From positions 372,001 through 436,000 of the forward strand of contig JANUWF010002354.1 of NCBI GenBank assembly GCA_026120185.1: DNA of 64,000 bases, read 5' to 3'. Below the pieces are notes generated by a model. The model did not search any database, was not told where the DNA came from, and saw nothing but the letters and a program-made list of their open reading frames with translations. Within the stretch, counting starts at the first letter, position 1, and each line of letters begins with the position of its first letter. This document shows, piece after piece, positions 35,359 through 47,854 of the stretch. The stretch comes from Voacanga thouarsii (taxonomy: Eukaryota; Streptophyta; Magnoliopsida; Gentianales; Apocynaceae). Made by a program: the position numbers and the translations under genes.

Positions 35359-36587
35359 TGATAATTTAAGATTTTCAAATTTGCATAACTCTTATTGCAA
35401 AGATAAGAGGAGTATTCATTTTAATTCAAGATAATTGTATTTATTATACACAATGCATAAATTAAGAAATCTTTAATATGTTTCTAGAAAAAAAATACTA
35501 AAACTCTCACTAAAAATTGTAAAGTTATTAGAAAATTTAGAAATTAATTAATATAATGATTGAGTAAAATAATAAATAAGAAAAATCTAAAATACTTTTA
35601 GAAAAATATTAAAGGAAATAAACATAACAATTTACCTAATTTTTTAAGTTGTGTGTACAGTAAAATGACAAAATTTTCATTTTGTATTTGGCCAATGCCG
35701 GAGTTGACTATTAAAATACATAACATATTTTAATAGAAGATTTATCAAGATGAAGCATACCATTACGACATATGGAAGCATCATAAGGCGACACGTGGTT
35801 AAATGATTTTTTTTAAAATAAAAATTATATTTAAATTCATTTAAAATCTTAATTAATAAAATATATATGTATTTAATATTAATACATTAAAATGTGTAAT
35901 TCTTCGAATATTATATGTGTGTTTAATATTAATACATTGAAATGTGTGATTTTTTGAATATTATCTAGATTTATTTTAAAATCTTAACTAATTACATTAT
36001 TAATTAAATTAATTAATAATATATATTTAATATTAATATATTAAATTTTAATAACATAACGGGACATCAACTTAGTATTAAAAAAAACAAAGTCTATTGA
36101 TAACACATTAAAATAATAGTAAGCATTTAATTTTTATTAATTATTTATTATTAAAAATAATTAATGTATATAAAAAACAAGCAAAGTAGTTGATTAGAAA
36201 TAAGAAAAGGAAAAGAAACTTTTATCTAATTGATAAATATTAATAGATAAAAGTATAAATTTAAGTTAGAGAGTTATGAATTTAACTCTTTCTTAAATAA
36301 TTTTAAAAAATATTTATATAAATTTGATTTTTATATATTATCATATTAAAAATTTATATTAAATATACTATAAATTATAGTATTTTTTAAAACAGTATAA
36401 AATTTTTAAATATATAATTGTATAAAAAAAAATATAAATATTTTTCTATTTCTAGTTAAATTTAAAGTTTGATCTATTTTTCCTGTCCAGCGCACAGGGA
36501 AAAAAGAATAAAATAAATAAAAATATCAGTGGCCAACCAAAGCGTCAACTGCCAAGTGCCAAAGCATCGTTTCTCATCATCTATTTT
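35359..36587. other. AT-rich 5' flank of the PB1-domain gene
   Basis: Very AT-rich with small direct repeats (AATATTAATACATT..AATGTGT.ATT at about 35875-35965). No gene. The promoter of the downstream gene is probably in its last few hundred bases. Confidence 0.4.
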
Positions 36588-36932
36588 ATGACCTGGCTGG
36601 CTCTAAATGAGAAGCATGTTAATGGCCCCCCAAACTTTTCAAAACACGTCACCATCAAACTCCTTTCCTATGTTTTGATTTTTCAATGGGACTACTTGAA
36701 ATCATTCTCAGGTCTTCCTTCCACGCTTCATCATTATCTTCCCATAGCTTCCAACTCCGCAATCCCCCGAATAATACACTTCCACGATGGATCCCACCTC
36801 CCCAACTACCCTCTTCACAAAAATCTTCCCTTCCGTCGTCACTCTCTCTGCATTTCTCACGGCCATGGCTCTGCACTAGTGCTCAGCTCAGTTCAATTCC
36901 CTAGGCCTCCCAAAATTCTCAAAAGCTCTCCA

Positions 36933-38336
36933 ATGGAAAATTTCCCCTATAATTCCTCCTACCCAGATTCAGTGAACTCTTCCCCAAGGTCTCGCGAGAT
37001 TGACCTTGAAAATTCATCATGGGATGAGCCAATTTCTTCTGCAAACTACAAGGTTAAGTTCATGTGCAGTTACGGCGGTAAAATCCACCCACGTCCTCAT
37101 GACAACCAGCTGACCTATGTTGGTGGAGACACCAAAATCTTCGTTGTGGATCGGAATACCAAGTATTCGAGTTTCATTTCTAAACTTTCCTCCTTGTGTG
37201 ATGCCTCGGAAGTATGCTTTAAGTATCAGTTACCAGGTGAAGACCTCGACGCTTTAATTTCCGTTACTAATGATGAAGATTTGGAGCACATGATGCTTGA
37301 ATATGATCGCCTTCACCGCTCCCCAGCCAAGCCAGCTCGGCTCAGACTGTTTATCTTCCCGTTGAATGTTAACACGGCGTCCGGGGATAGTTTTGGGTCG
37401 GACGACCCCAAGTCTGTGAGGCAGTGGTTTGTTGATGCATTGAACTCTGTGCAGTTAAATCAGAGTTTGGAGGATTCTTCGACGCCCTCTGCGACGGCCG
37501 AGACGGAGGCAAAGAAGGATCCTGATTTTCTGTTTGGTTTAGATAAGGGTCATCCACAGACTGCCAAATTGGATGATCCATTGTTTCCGGTTGCTCCAAC
37601 TATTATGGTTGGGAAGGGGTTTTCTGCCGGACCTGAGGAGCGACATGTGATCGGAGAGCCCGTGGTGCCGGCGGCGGAGTTTCAGCGGCAGATTCAAGAG
37701 TTTCAGAGGATGCAAATATCAAACCATGAGCAAGGTGTGTTCAGCAGGAAATTTGACGACTATTATCAGGAGAAAGCTCCGCCGCCGCCTCAGCCTCAGC
37801 CTCAAACTCAGCCGCAGCCATCAGTGCCCATGACCAATCCAACGGCGTACTGGAAAGAGAGACAAGAGCTTTACCCAGCAGGGACAAATGAGCAACCGGT
37901 TTACTTGATACAAACTCCGGCCGGCGTTTATCATGCCTCAGCTCCGGCGATGAGACCGGTGACGGGCCAAGTAAGCCAGCCATACTACGGAGTTCAAAGG
38001 ATGGTTCCCGAGGTTTACCGGGAGCAGCAGGTGTATAATGCGATGGTCCCACCCGTATCCTCAACAATAATTCAGCAACCAAAAATGGGTGGGGCCTACA
38101 CGTCTGAGGGAATTGGGTTAGTACGGCCGCCAGCCCAGGAAACAGGGTATGGTCAGGTGGGCTACGACGGAACAGGGAGGCAGGTCTACTATGCTGCGGC
38201 AAGTGGTTTGATGCAAGCACCGCCATATACGGCGGTGCCCCCGGTGGCGGGAGGAATGGATGTTAGACAAAGTGGGGGTGCGCTCAATCAAGTCCAAGAT
38301 GGTAAAATTATGGGCAAGACATCCCATGCATCTTGA
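36933..38336 (+). CDS. PB1-domain (octicosapeptide/Phox/Bem1p) protein
   Basis: A single-exon gene of 467 residues from ATG 36933 (MENFPYNSSYPDSV) to TGA 38334. The frame is open upstream to 36588, but that part is not protein-like and I treat it as 5' leader. A PB1 domain spans about residues 40-144: the basic strand KVKFMCSYGGKIHPRP, DTKIFVVDRNTKY, and the acidic OPCA region VTNDEDLEHMMLEYD, so it can offer both interaction faces. The rest is Pro/Gln-rich and low-complexity (PPPPQPQPQ) with plant-family motifs QPYYGVQRMVPEVYREQQVY and GYDGTGRQVYYAA near the C-terminus. The PB1 family mediates protein-protein assembly; the partner is unknown. Confidence 0.92.
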   Translation: MENFPYNSSYPDSVNSSPRSREIDLENSSWDEPISSANYKVKFMCSYGGKIHPRPHDNQLTYVGGDTKIFVVDRNTKYSSFISKLSSLCDASEVCFKYQLPGEDLDALISVTNDEDLEHMMLEYDRLHRSPAKPARLRLFIFPLNVNTASGDSFGSDDPKSVRQWFVDALNSVQLNQSLEDSSTPSATAETEAKKDPDFLFGLDKGHPQTAKLDDPLFPVAPTIMVGKGFSAGPEERHVIGEPVVPAAEFQRQIQEFQRMQISNHEQGVFSRKFDDYYQEKAPPPPQPQPQTQPQPSVPMTNPTAYWKERQELYPAGTNEQPVYLIQTPAGVYHASAPAMRPVTGQVSQPYYGVQRMVPEVYREQQVYNAMVPPVSSTIIQQPKMGGAYTSEGIGLVRPPAQETGYGQVGYDGTGRQVYYAAASGLMQAPPYTAVPPVAGGMDVRQSGGALNQVQDGKIMGKTSHAS

Positions 38337-39954
38337 ACCGGATTTGATTTTCTTCTATATGAATTATGATGATTCTGCGCGTTGATAAAGTTCATGAATA
38401 ATTCATGAATGTGTGTGTATGTGTTTTTTTTAAGTACAATGAATGTGTTTCCCATTGCCAGTATTTTCGTCGTAGTACTTTTTTATTTCTTTCATTGGAT
38501 TCCAAAGCAGATTTTTTTTCTTTGTTTTGGCCCTTCTTGGCAACAGAAGCCATTTTAGTGTGGCAGTTTCACCAACAACAGTATCTCGTTTGGGTTCCGC
38601 AGACAAATTCTAATCCCCGCGCCACATCAACCTATGCCTTTTTTTTTTTTTTTTGCTAAATACATCAACTTATGCCTTTGCTTAAGGGGCACTCCATCCC
38701 GAAGGAATGGCTTTTTCTGTCTTTTTCCTTTTTTTAAATACAAAGCACCCTTCAAATACTTTATCGATTCAAAAAATTTTTAAATGTAATTTAAAAAACA
38801 TTTTGCAACATGCAAGAAAGAACGGACAAAATCATGAATCTCCCCGTGTGATTTTAGTGTACGAGGAGGAATTTGCAATTATCGTAAACTTTTAGTCCTA
38901 TGAAAACAAAAGTTTATAGCTTCATAGTTCACCGATCAAAGATTTCGACCATGACTCTCCCTTTCACAACCTATTTAAAAAAAAAAAACTACTTCTCCGT
39001 GGTTTCCTTTTGGCTCTTGGACAGTTGGACACTCCCTTATACAACCTATTTAAAAAAAAAAAAACTACTTCTCCGTGGGTTCCTTTTTGCCTCGTCGACT
39101 TGATATGGAAAGAGAACTATTCTCTCTATTTTCTTCCTTTTTATATTTATTTTCAACTAATTTTTTCTATTTATTTTTACATTTATTTCTCTTTTTCAAA
39201 GAACTTTCACCTTTCACCCTTAGTGAATCACAGGGACAAAGAAATTCCACGGATCAACCAAGGAAGCTCATTAAAGTACGTGGTCCAGACTCTGGAATAA
39301 TGAATATATTCATACTCTCTCCGTTTTAGAATATTCGTCCGGACTTATCTTCAAATTTTGAGACAAGTCAAGATAGATATTCGAATTTAGTTCGGGTCTC
39401 GATTCTAACAGGATAAAATCAGAACAAGATCAAAATTTTGGGACAAATTATAATGGAGATTCAAATAAAAATACAAATACAACAAGTTAAATATTAAATT
39501 GCTTTTCTTTAATAAAACTATTTCAATATAAATGTCATTCTAAATATATATACAATAATTAAAAATTCTAAGAACAATGTATTTTATGAACAAAATTATC
39601 TAAAATACTCTTAGTCAAATTATTTAAAAAATTAGAAAATGTAATGTATAGAATATTAGAAAAAAGAAGAATAAATACGACAAGAGAAATTTTATATCGA
39701 TGGAGGAAATAACGATGTGGCGGAAAATAGGGCAGGGTGGGTAAAAAATATTGTAATGTTTAGAATATAAAAAAAAAAAATACAAAGTTCAAAGTGACTT
39801 ATCATTTCAATCATCATATTAATTGTCATCTAATCATCTAATATAGTATCATTTGTTAGTGTATTAAAATGACGAATTTATTAATATATGTTTATTATTG
39901 CCCACGTAAGAGTCTATTATTATAAAAATATTACCTAACTAATGTATATACATA
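38337..39954. other. 3' UTR of the PB1 gene and AT-rich intergenic DNA
   Basis: A direct duplication with a 75-bp period lies at about 38955-39095 (ACAACCTATT, A run, ACTACTTCTCCGTGG twice). From about 39314, CTCTCTCCGTTTTAGAATAT resembles a Stowaway-type end, with a possible partner near 39705, but the match is weak. Confidence 0.45.
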
Positions 39955-40062
39955 TATTCATACATACATACATACATACATACATACATACACACACACA
40001 TACATGTATACACACACATGTATATACATGTGTGTGTATACATGTATGTGTGTGTATGTATG

Positions 40063-40096
<34 letters not shown>

Positions 40097-40106
40097 TGTA
40101 TGTATT
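39955..40106. repeat. Palindromic compound microsatellite
   Basis: (CATA)n and (CA)n on the left mirror (TG)n and (TATG)n on the right around the perfect palindrome CATGTATATACATG at 40017-40030. The reverse complement of the left half matches the right half over about 65-70 bp, so the region can fold into one long hairpin. Confidence 0.85.
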
Positions 40107-40306
40107 TAGGTTGGATTATATATATTAGAATATTATAAGATGACGAATTTGATTTTATTTAATAAAATAGTAATTTAAAGATTAAATTTTTATATGTACA
40201 TAGTATAAAAATATTTTATAAATATTATTTTACATCATTCTTTTTTTCTTATACAATTATACTTATAATTTTAAATTATAATCATTTATTATATCTTTAA
40301 TTAAAA

Positions 40307-40344
<38 letters not shown>

Positions 40345-41224
40345 CTACATATACATATTAAAAGTTTAATCATAGTTAGATAAAAAAAGAAATATTATTA
40401 AAATAAATTCAAGATACTTTTGAAAGAAATAAATATAAGGTAATCAATTTTAATAATATTAGTCGTAAATCTTAAATTTTTTATCATTAAAGAAAATTTT
40501 AAATTGATTCCATTATTTCTAATATTTTGCTCATTAGGAAAAAAAATTAGAATTTCTTATATTTTCTTTTAAATATAATATGTGTGTGTGTGTGTGTCTA
40601 CATGACTATATATATATATTAAGTTCTATTTCGGTTCTTCGGTTTGGTACAAGTCGGGATGGTTTTCGTACGATTTGGAACAGTTATCGATACAGATATT
40701 ATATTAAAAACTAGGTTGTTGCCCATGCGATGCACGGGAGTAAAAAATAGTAAAAAAATATATGATGGTTATCAATCATGAATACTTTGATGTTTAAATG
40801 TATTAGATTGATTGGTTTGAATTGATTGAATTTGGTACACCAGCATTTGATCTCCAGAATAAAATGCGATAAATATCGGAATCATTGTCTTCTTACTGCT
40901 AAAGGAATCATTTCATCTGGACCTTTTTCACACCTTTTCCTTAATCTTCCGTTCATACACAGATACTTACTCCAAGCTTCAGTTTTTAGCTGATTTTTGT
41001 AACCTGTTTCAGCCATTTTTCCTCTTGCCTGCTGCATTAGCTTAAGAGTAAAAGAATTTGATGCTTAAATCTTATTGCCTTTGTAGAATCTCTTAATGGT
41101 AATGGACTTGTCGGAAATGATCGTAAAGAGGGTGCAAAATGAGTTGCCACCGCTAGTGGAATTTGAAGGGTTTCTTGATAGATGCATGACTGTTCAATTT
41201 CAGAACAGTGAAAAAATTCATCTA
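40107..41224. other. AT-rich intergenic DNA with microsatellites
   Basis: (TA)n at about 40313-40342 and (TG)n at about 40580-40598. From 40700 to 41030 the text resembles 3'-flanking or intron sequence of the neighbouring protease relic. No open gene. Confidence 0.4.
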
Positions 41225-41825
41225 TTTCGAAGGTTGCCACTGTAGAATTGGAAATCTCTGCCAGAAGCCTCAATGGCAAGACTCAAAGGCAGAAATAATA
41301 AGCATTACCTGGGTTATATTATTATAGTATAACGTGATTACTGTTAAATGATTTACTCTCTTCTCATCACAGGTGCCTTCCTCCATAAGGTAAGGGTAGT
41401 CTTCCTCCTTGTGAAGGCCGCTGTTGGAGACTATGAAGGTGAATGCATAATCCATTAGGCCTCCATTTCAACCATTGTTAGAAGTTGTATCACATCGGAC
41501 AGCGAAGTTAAATTTCCAGTAACAATTTAATTTATGCTCTCAACTGCACCCACAGTTGAGAATGCCCAACAACTACCTGCACGTTCAACATAGCAATTGA
41601 ACATCAGTGCATAATCTCAATCTCCAAAGCTACTTCTCCCACAAATTCAACAAATGCATGTATGGTCATAAGTACAATAAATAAATGATCTTTACATACC
41701 ACAGGAGCCTTGGTGCCTTGGTTCTTGACAGGAGTTACGATTCCTTTCTTTCCCCAATCCACAGATTTCGAAATGGCGTCAACATTTCTGTAAGTCAACT
41801 CAAATTTAGATCTCTTCTTAAATAA
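41225..41825 (-). pseudogene. Papain-like (XCP-type) cysteine protease pseudogene
   Basis: Collinear minus-strand pieces of a C1A protease: TYRNVDAISKSVDWGKKG and VTPVKNQG (about 41800-41715), the catalytic-cysteine segment GSCWAFSTVGAVESIN (about 41580-41530), VTGNLTSLS, then [15 protein letters not shown] and [19 protein letters not shown] (about 41490-41370), and [13 protein letters not shown] (about 41277-41235). Lesions: an exact 8-bp tandem duplication (GCCTTGGT twice, 41707-41722) shifts the frame just before the active-site Cys, a stop replaces the codon after ESIN, a deletion removes the EQELID region, and a stop replaces the Cys of NNGCNGG. The His and Asn exons are missing. Xylem cysteine peptidases act in vacuolar autolysis; this copy cannot. 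Confidence 0.88.
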
Positions 41826-42017
41826 GAGAAGAACTCTCAGAAATCTGAATTCATTGAATTCAGATAACTCTGATTAATTTTATTTTATTTGAATTCATTA
41901 ATATTTAAAAACAATCCTTAAAATTTCTTCACTAATAAAAAAAACTCCTAAAAAATTTTAAATTCATGTCAGTACAGGAAGGTGCCAGGTGTCATACCAG
42001 GAGGCTTACGCAGCTCC

Positions 42018-42074
<57 letters not shown>

Positions 42075-42204
42075 TTTTGAGACGGTTCCATTTGAAAAAA
42101 ATTAATGATTTTTTTCGATTATGATTTTTTTCGATTTGGTTATTCTCCAATTCCGTGAGCAGCCTTACTTATTTATGAAGTCATTTTCATAGCATTGGCA
42201 AGTG
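41826..42204. other. Intergenic with a (TA)n(GA)n microsatellite
   Basis: A TA run passes directly into a GA run at about 42023-42074. The flanks are AT-rich. No gene. Confidence 0.6.
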
Positions 42205-43045
42205 AGTCGATTCAGCCCTTCAAGCCGGGCTGGGCTAGGCCCGCGAGCCAAACCGGCTATATTGTAGCGGGCCGGTCCTGGCTAGGGATTTTAATCCCTA
42301 CCCCTCATTGAAAAGCACTCAATTTTTTTTTTTTTACTCCCAACGGCTATATTCTCTCTCTAACCTCCCCCAACTCTCTTATTTTCATTCCTGTTTCTCT
42401 CATAATTTTAATTCTCTTCATTTTCTCTACAAAAAGTGTTAGAATATAATTTATTTTTTATATTTTTTTTCAATTCTTCAAACAAAGTCTTCATATTTTG
42501 AAAGATTATTGAGTAGTAGAATAGTTGATAGTTCAAGTCTCAAAGAAGATAAGAAGTAAAGCTCCACAAAGTGTTTTTGTTTTTTACCATCAACTAGTTA
42601 GTATTTTTTAATCTTACATTCTTATTTTTTACTTTTATTAATTGCTTATTTATTTTAGTTATTTGTTTAAATTTTAATTTAATTTATAAGTTATTTATAT
42701 TTTTCAATTCTCTTATTTCATTATTTGTTAATACTTTATTTTATTTTTTAAAAATTTTATTTAAATTTTAATTGATTGTTTTTGTTTAGATATAATGAAC
42801 CAAAATCAATAGCATTACTTTTATCGAATTAAGTTTAAAAAAAAAAAAAGGAGAGAGGATAGACCCAGATCTGGCCCGCCTGGCTCCGGGGGGTCAAGGG
42901 CTTAGGACCGGGCCGTGCGGGGCCCAGGGTTTTTGGCCCTGGACCCGGTCCGACTGTGCCCGTATTAGCATGGGACCGGCTCGCACAACCCACGAGCTGA
43001 ACCTCGGGCCCAGCCCGAAACCGTGCTGCCCAACCCATATGCCTA
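42205..43045. mobile_element. Non-autonomous hAT-like element with GC-rich ends
   Basis: GC-rich subterminal blocks with GGGCCGG/CCGGCCC-type words lie at 42215-42290 and 42870-43040 and flank an AT-rich middle that includes CCCAACGGCTATATTCTCTC, as in the leader of plant hAT elements. No transposase frame remains. Exact ends and target duplication were not fixed. Confidence 0.5.
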
Positions 43046-43280
43046 TACTAATGATTTGCATACAGATTAAAGGTGTTGAAAATAATATTACAATTTAGAT
43101 AAAATTTTGATTATACTCATATTAAAAATGTAATAGTTATTGATTGACAAAAATTTTCAAGAAATAAAAAGAAAAAAGAAATTTGGAAAATTATGTAGTT
43201 GATTTAAAATAAATAGGGGTACAATAGGAAGAAATTAATTATTAATTTTAGAAATATGTATATGAATAAGTATTTTGATA

Positions 43281-43595
43281 CTCCTTCCGTCCCAATTTAT
43301 CTGTCACACAATTAACTACTTTACATAATTTAAGAAAATTTAGTTAATCTCTTAAATTCATACAATTTTATTTTTGTATTCCAAAAGTACCATAGATTTA
43401 ATATTCTTCACAACTATTTTCTTATTTTGTTTGTTCAACTCTCTATATAAAGTTATTACACTTTTATTTTTCAAAGCTATTTAATATAAGGGTATATCAA
43501 TAAAATTAATATTAATAGTACCTAAATTTTTTTAACATGACAGATAAAAAGGAATAATTTTTTTTAATTGGGACAGATAAATAGTAATGGAGAGA
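43281..43595. mobile_element. Stowaway-like MITE (about 315 bp)
   Basis: The left end CTCCTTCCGTCCCAATTTAT and the reverse complement of the right end (CTCTCCATTACTATTTATCT then GTCCCAATTAAA) match imperfectly, and the target looks like TA. The interior is AT-rich and non-coding. Confidence 0.7.
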
Positions 43596-44581
43596 ATATA
43601 AAAAAAAATTATGAATATATATTTTTAAAATGAGGAATTAATAGTTATATATATAATGGCTCTACAAGTAGATTTTCGCATTGGCTCTCATTAGTAGACA
43701 CACGTGACGTAATCCAATTGAGAGTTCTGATTCCTTTCGAATTGCATTCTCTCGATTGCTGTTCTCTCTAGCTCGTAATAACCTTACCCTTCCACTTAAA
43801 TTTGAAATTACACATCATTCTTATTAGCACTATTTGAATTGCATTATAAAGAAATAAATGTCTAGTAGTACTTGGTAGAAATAAGTTGTCTTTTAATTTT
43901 TCTTCCCTAAGTTTATTTTGTTTAGATTAAGAATTAAAAATCTTGAATTATTGAAGGGGAACAAGTGTGGAAACTGGTTCGTTGAACTGGCCACGGCAGT
44001 GCTTATTAGCTGCGTGGACGAGTAGCTCGCGGTGGAACGGTCCCTGCAGAGAGTTGTAAAACTTAACGATGAGTTTTAGGGTGTGAATGGGAAGTACTGT
44101 AATTTTTTATAATCTTAAATTTTATTTTAATTTAAATATATATTTTTTAAAAAATTAATATTCATTTAAAATTTCAAACAATAGTTTGAGTTGTCATCAA
44201 GACAAAGCTTAAAAACTTCCACATCAAAGTGAAACCATTAAATCAGTTTGTATTGGATTGTTTGGAATTTTCTCTTCAGGCTTCTATTAGACATATACTT
44301 GGATTTATTTTTCAAGAAACAATTTATTTTAATATATGATGGAGACGGGAAGCTGTTGATTCAAATGCAGGATAAAGGAACCACAGGCGGAAAAGGATAA
44401 GAAGGAGAAATGTTTTGCTTCTAACTAAATGAAACTACCTCCGCACAACAATTTTAATTTATTGGAACTTGGAAAAACAGAAAAATGTTAGTACTCAGTA
44501 ATTCTTCGTTTCATACCTTTCTCAATAATTTTTTGAAGGTTTAGAAGCTCAAGTCTTCATATAAAGTGAACTCTCACAATT
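43596..44581. other. Intergenic, no gene recognised
   Basis: A G-box-like ACACGTGACG is at about 43701 and a GC-richer patch at 43975-44090. Neither could be tied to a gene. Confidence 0.35.
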
Positions 44582-45596
44582 CAGTGGCGAATTTTGACTT
44601 GTGAATTTAGGATGCCAACCATATTATGTTAATATATTATAATAACGATATAAATTATTTATACAATTAATATGTTAGTGCACTATTTTATTTTTTATTA
44701 ATTTAATTTTTTAGTATATTTTTTTACTCACCAATATAAATTTGTATTTTTTAAAAATTTTTGAAAAATAAAAATAGTCTTAATCTAAGTTAGATATCCA
44801 ATATATATATAATAATAAGACAAGTTTAAGTCAAATAAATAAATAATTTTTGCAAATATTTTACTAAACATAAATTATTCATGCATATACTCAAAAGAGT
44901 ATTTCCTAAAGAAAAAACACAAGATTATATAAAAATCTAATACAAAAATTAACAAACTAACATTAATAGATAATAATCAATAAATGATAAATGCAAACAA
45001 GTCAAAAAATTCATCCCAAGATTATATAAATATCTATTACTACATCCGTTTCACAATATAAGTCGTTTTGGATTTAAAAAGTTTTTTTTACAATATAGGC
45101 CATTTTTACAAAAGTTTATAATTATTTATTACTATTTTTCCAACTCTACTCCTCCCTACAATCTCTCCCTTTCCATTAATTATGATCCAACTCTCTTTAA
45201 TTAAAATATATAAATATTTAATTAAGAGTATTTTTAAAAGTTTAGTTTTAAAATTGTGTAGAATTTAGGACCCTTAAATTTTGTATATAAATCTAAAACG
45301 ACTTATATTATAAAAGATAGACAGTATAAATTAACAAATTAATGGTTATAAAGTGCAAAGTACAAGTCAAATAAGAATTCGTATTGTAAGAATAAGTAAA
45401 AAAGAATTCAAAATAAATAGATAAATAATAATATTATTATAATTATAATTTTTAAATTAAAATAATAATATTAAAATATATTAAAATTTTTTGTTAAGAG
45501 GCTCAATTTAAATATTTTATATACACATATATAAAAAAAGTTGGTAAAATATTTGAGGGAGGCTGACCCCAGGCTCCTTGATATATCCGCCACTGC
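44582..45596. mobile_element. Non-autonomous DNA transposon with CAGTGGCG ends
   Basis: CAGTGGCGAATT at 44582 and the reverse complement of the right end CAGTGGCGGATATA at 45596 are inverted repeats of a common plant family. Flanks read CACAATT on the left and CACAATG on the right, a probable imperfect target duplication. The interior contains a separate MITE. Confidence 0.6.
45038..45327. mobile_element. Stowaway-like MITE nested in the CAGTGGCG element
   Basis: The left end TACTACATCCGTTTCACAAT continues ATAAGTCGTTTTGGAT. The right end reversed reads TACTGTCTATCTTTTATAAT then ATAAGTCGTTTTAGAT. Length is about 290 bp with a TA target. Confidence 0.75.
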
Positions 45597-46829
45597 ACAA
45601 TGTGACTGTTGAACAACCATCACCTTAATTAATTCAAAAGTCAATTGTGGTTAATCTTTTGGGCTTTCCAAAACCAAAGTCATTTCGTTTTTCCATTTCA
45701 TTGCAGTGGGATACGTAACCTTTATGTTAACATCAATAACGAAATGAGGTAGGATATCAAAGCCCTTTTATAAGAGGCAGTGCTTCTGCCTCTTCCCTCA
45801 GCCAAAACAGAATTGGGTTCAGGTCAATATCAACACTCGTTGTTTTTTTATATATAATTAATGTCTGTCATCGTGGAATAGGTTACTAATCCAGTTCGCA
45901 TTTATTGGTCGGTCACCTTGCCAAATGAACAATTTTCGGTGCTAATGATGTATTATAATCTTTTTTTTATTTTTCTTTTTTCTTAAAAGAGTGCCTAGCT
46001 AAATATTTAGATTTTTTCCCCCATAATGCAGGATATCAACGGTACAAATAAAATACTAAATATTTTTATACATAAAAAAACTTAATATTTGGATTTAATC
46101 CAAAAATTTCATTTGATGAAACTTGAATTTAAAACTTACAAAAATTAATGAAATTTTATAAAATTTTAATGATTATAAGATAAACAGGTAAAGATTACAA
46201 ATAAAATGTTACTCTCTCTCTCTATATATACATATATATAAGAGAAAAACAAACTATATATTTAATAGAATTTGAGATTTAAAAATATCTATTACTATTA
46301 CAATTCATTAAGTGATTATCTTAATGAGTAAAAAAATATAAAAAATTAACTAAAACGCATTAAAAAGTACCCAAAAAAAAAAAAAAATGCAAGCTGATAA
46401 GTGGGGCTAAAAGTGAAACGAAACTTGGATATATGGAGAGAGGGCCTCTTTAATAAAGCCTCTAGTGGTACTATCATGAAATTGCACCAGGCTTGAATTT
46501 TATATCTGAAAATTCATATTAAATTATATTTTGCAATATTTCGTGGATAATTACTAATCTAAGTTCCACTATGTAGATAGTAGTTTTAGACAGTCACTTT
46601 GCTACCAATCTTTTCAAGAATCATTTTCCACTCTTGTTTATAAATGTAGTCGGTCGCAAAGATATGACTTTCTCCTTATATCTGTCTTAATGCTTTGTGA
46701 TCATATATTCAGGGTGCATTGTAAAAGTCTTTCTCTGTTATTACACTTCTTATGGATTCTAAATAGCCACTTAACACCTCATTTGTAAATCAGAACATTC
46801 ACAATTTAATGAATATCCCATGCAAATGT

Positions 46830-46873
<44 letters not shown>

Positions 46874-47276
46874 GTTCATGAACGTTTAAATATATTTGAG
46901 TTTATTTATTTATTAATCGAACTTAATATTTTGTTCGATTTTATTCATGTATTAAATAAGTCTTATTAAAATACAAATAAATTGGACGAAATTTCTTTCG
47001 CGAACATTCGATTCGTTTACACATTTAAAGGAAGAGAAGGAAGCCAAAGTATGATTTTTTTTTTCTTAGTAAAAATTGTTTTAGTAGTTAAATGTCTTTC
47101 ATTAGGTCAAAAGTATGGAGTTTCATTGAGAGATTCATTAACCTTTACTTGAGAAAAAATGTGCCATAATAAGAATTGCCCATATATTTATATATTCTTA
47201 AAAAAAAAAAAAAAGAATTCCACTGACAAGGGATAGAGAGAGTCTGCCGTCCACTATTAGTATCAAGGAAAAACTC
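45597..47276. other. AT-rich intergenic DNA
   Basis: A (TA)n run lies at about 46830-46870. CCTTTTATAAGAGG at about 45765 is TATA-like, but nothing coding follows. No gene. Confidence 0.4.
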
Positions 47277-47281
47277 GAATA

Positions 47282-47647
47282 TGTTATAAAATTTGGGTAG
47301 TGTTAGAATAAAATCTACACACTACACACTAATAAAACTCTAACTATTCTTTGCACAAGAATTTCTCTCTTTCTTTTTTCTCACAATTTTCTCTAATATT
47401 TCTTTCACTAATTTTTCTTTCACAAAATAATGGTATATTACAAGTTTAGAGAATAGCTCTATTTATAGAACTCTAATTAGTGGAATACATCATGACATAC
47501 ATCATCTTCCACTAATCTTAATTAGTAGTATCTCCACTAAATGGTGGACATTCATAAAAATATTCTCTAATAATTCACATAAATTCATAATTAGTGGAGC
47601 CTCTACTAATTAATGGAGCTTCCAATAATTTTAAGATATTCATAACA
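47282..47647 (-). repeat. 3' LTR (element sense) of the RWP-RK-carrying Copia element
   Basis: 366 bp, aligning throughout with 51945-52294 at roughly 90 percent, with small indels. Confidence 0.88.
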
Positions 47648-47854
47648 CTTCCCCTTGGATGTCCATCCATTACATAAAGAATATGCCTCGTTAAAACCTT
47701 ACTAGATAAAAACCTAGTGAGAAAAAAATCTAGTGAAGGAAAAAGAGTACACTATTCTATATGTCTGTTTATTACTTCCCCTGATGAGCTGATTCCTTAA
47801 AATCTTTAAACCGACGCATACCGATTTTATATCTCAAATTCTCAAATGTTGCAG

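Noticed and set aside
36588..36932. Upstream extension of the PB1 protein
   Set aside because: No family similarity, and the sequence reads like a 5' leader; the conserved protein begins at the ATG at 36933.
39010..39329. Overlapping open frames of 84-96 codons
   Set aside because: Phe/Leu/Ser-rich translations of T-rich duplicated DNA without motifs.
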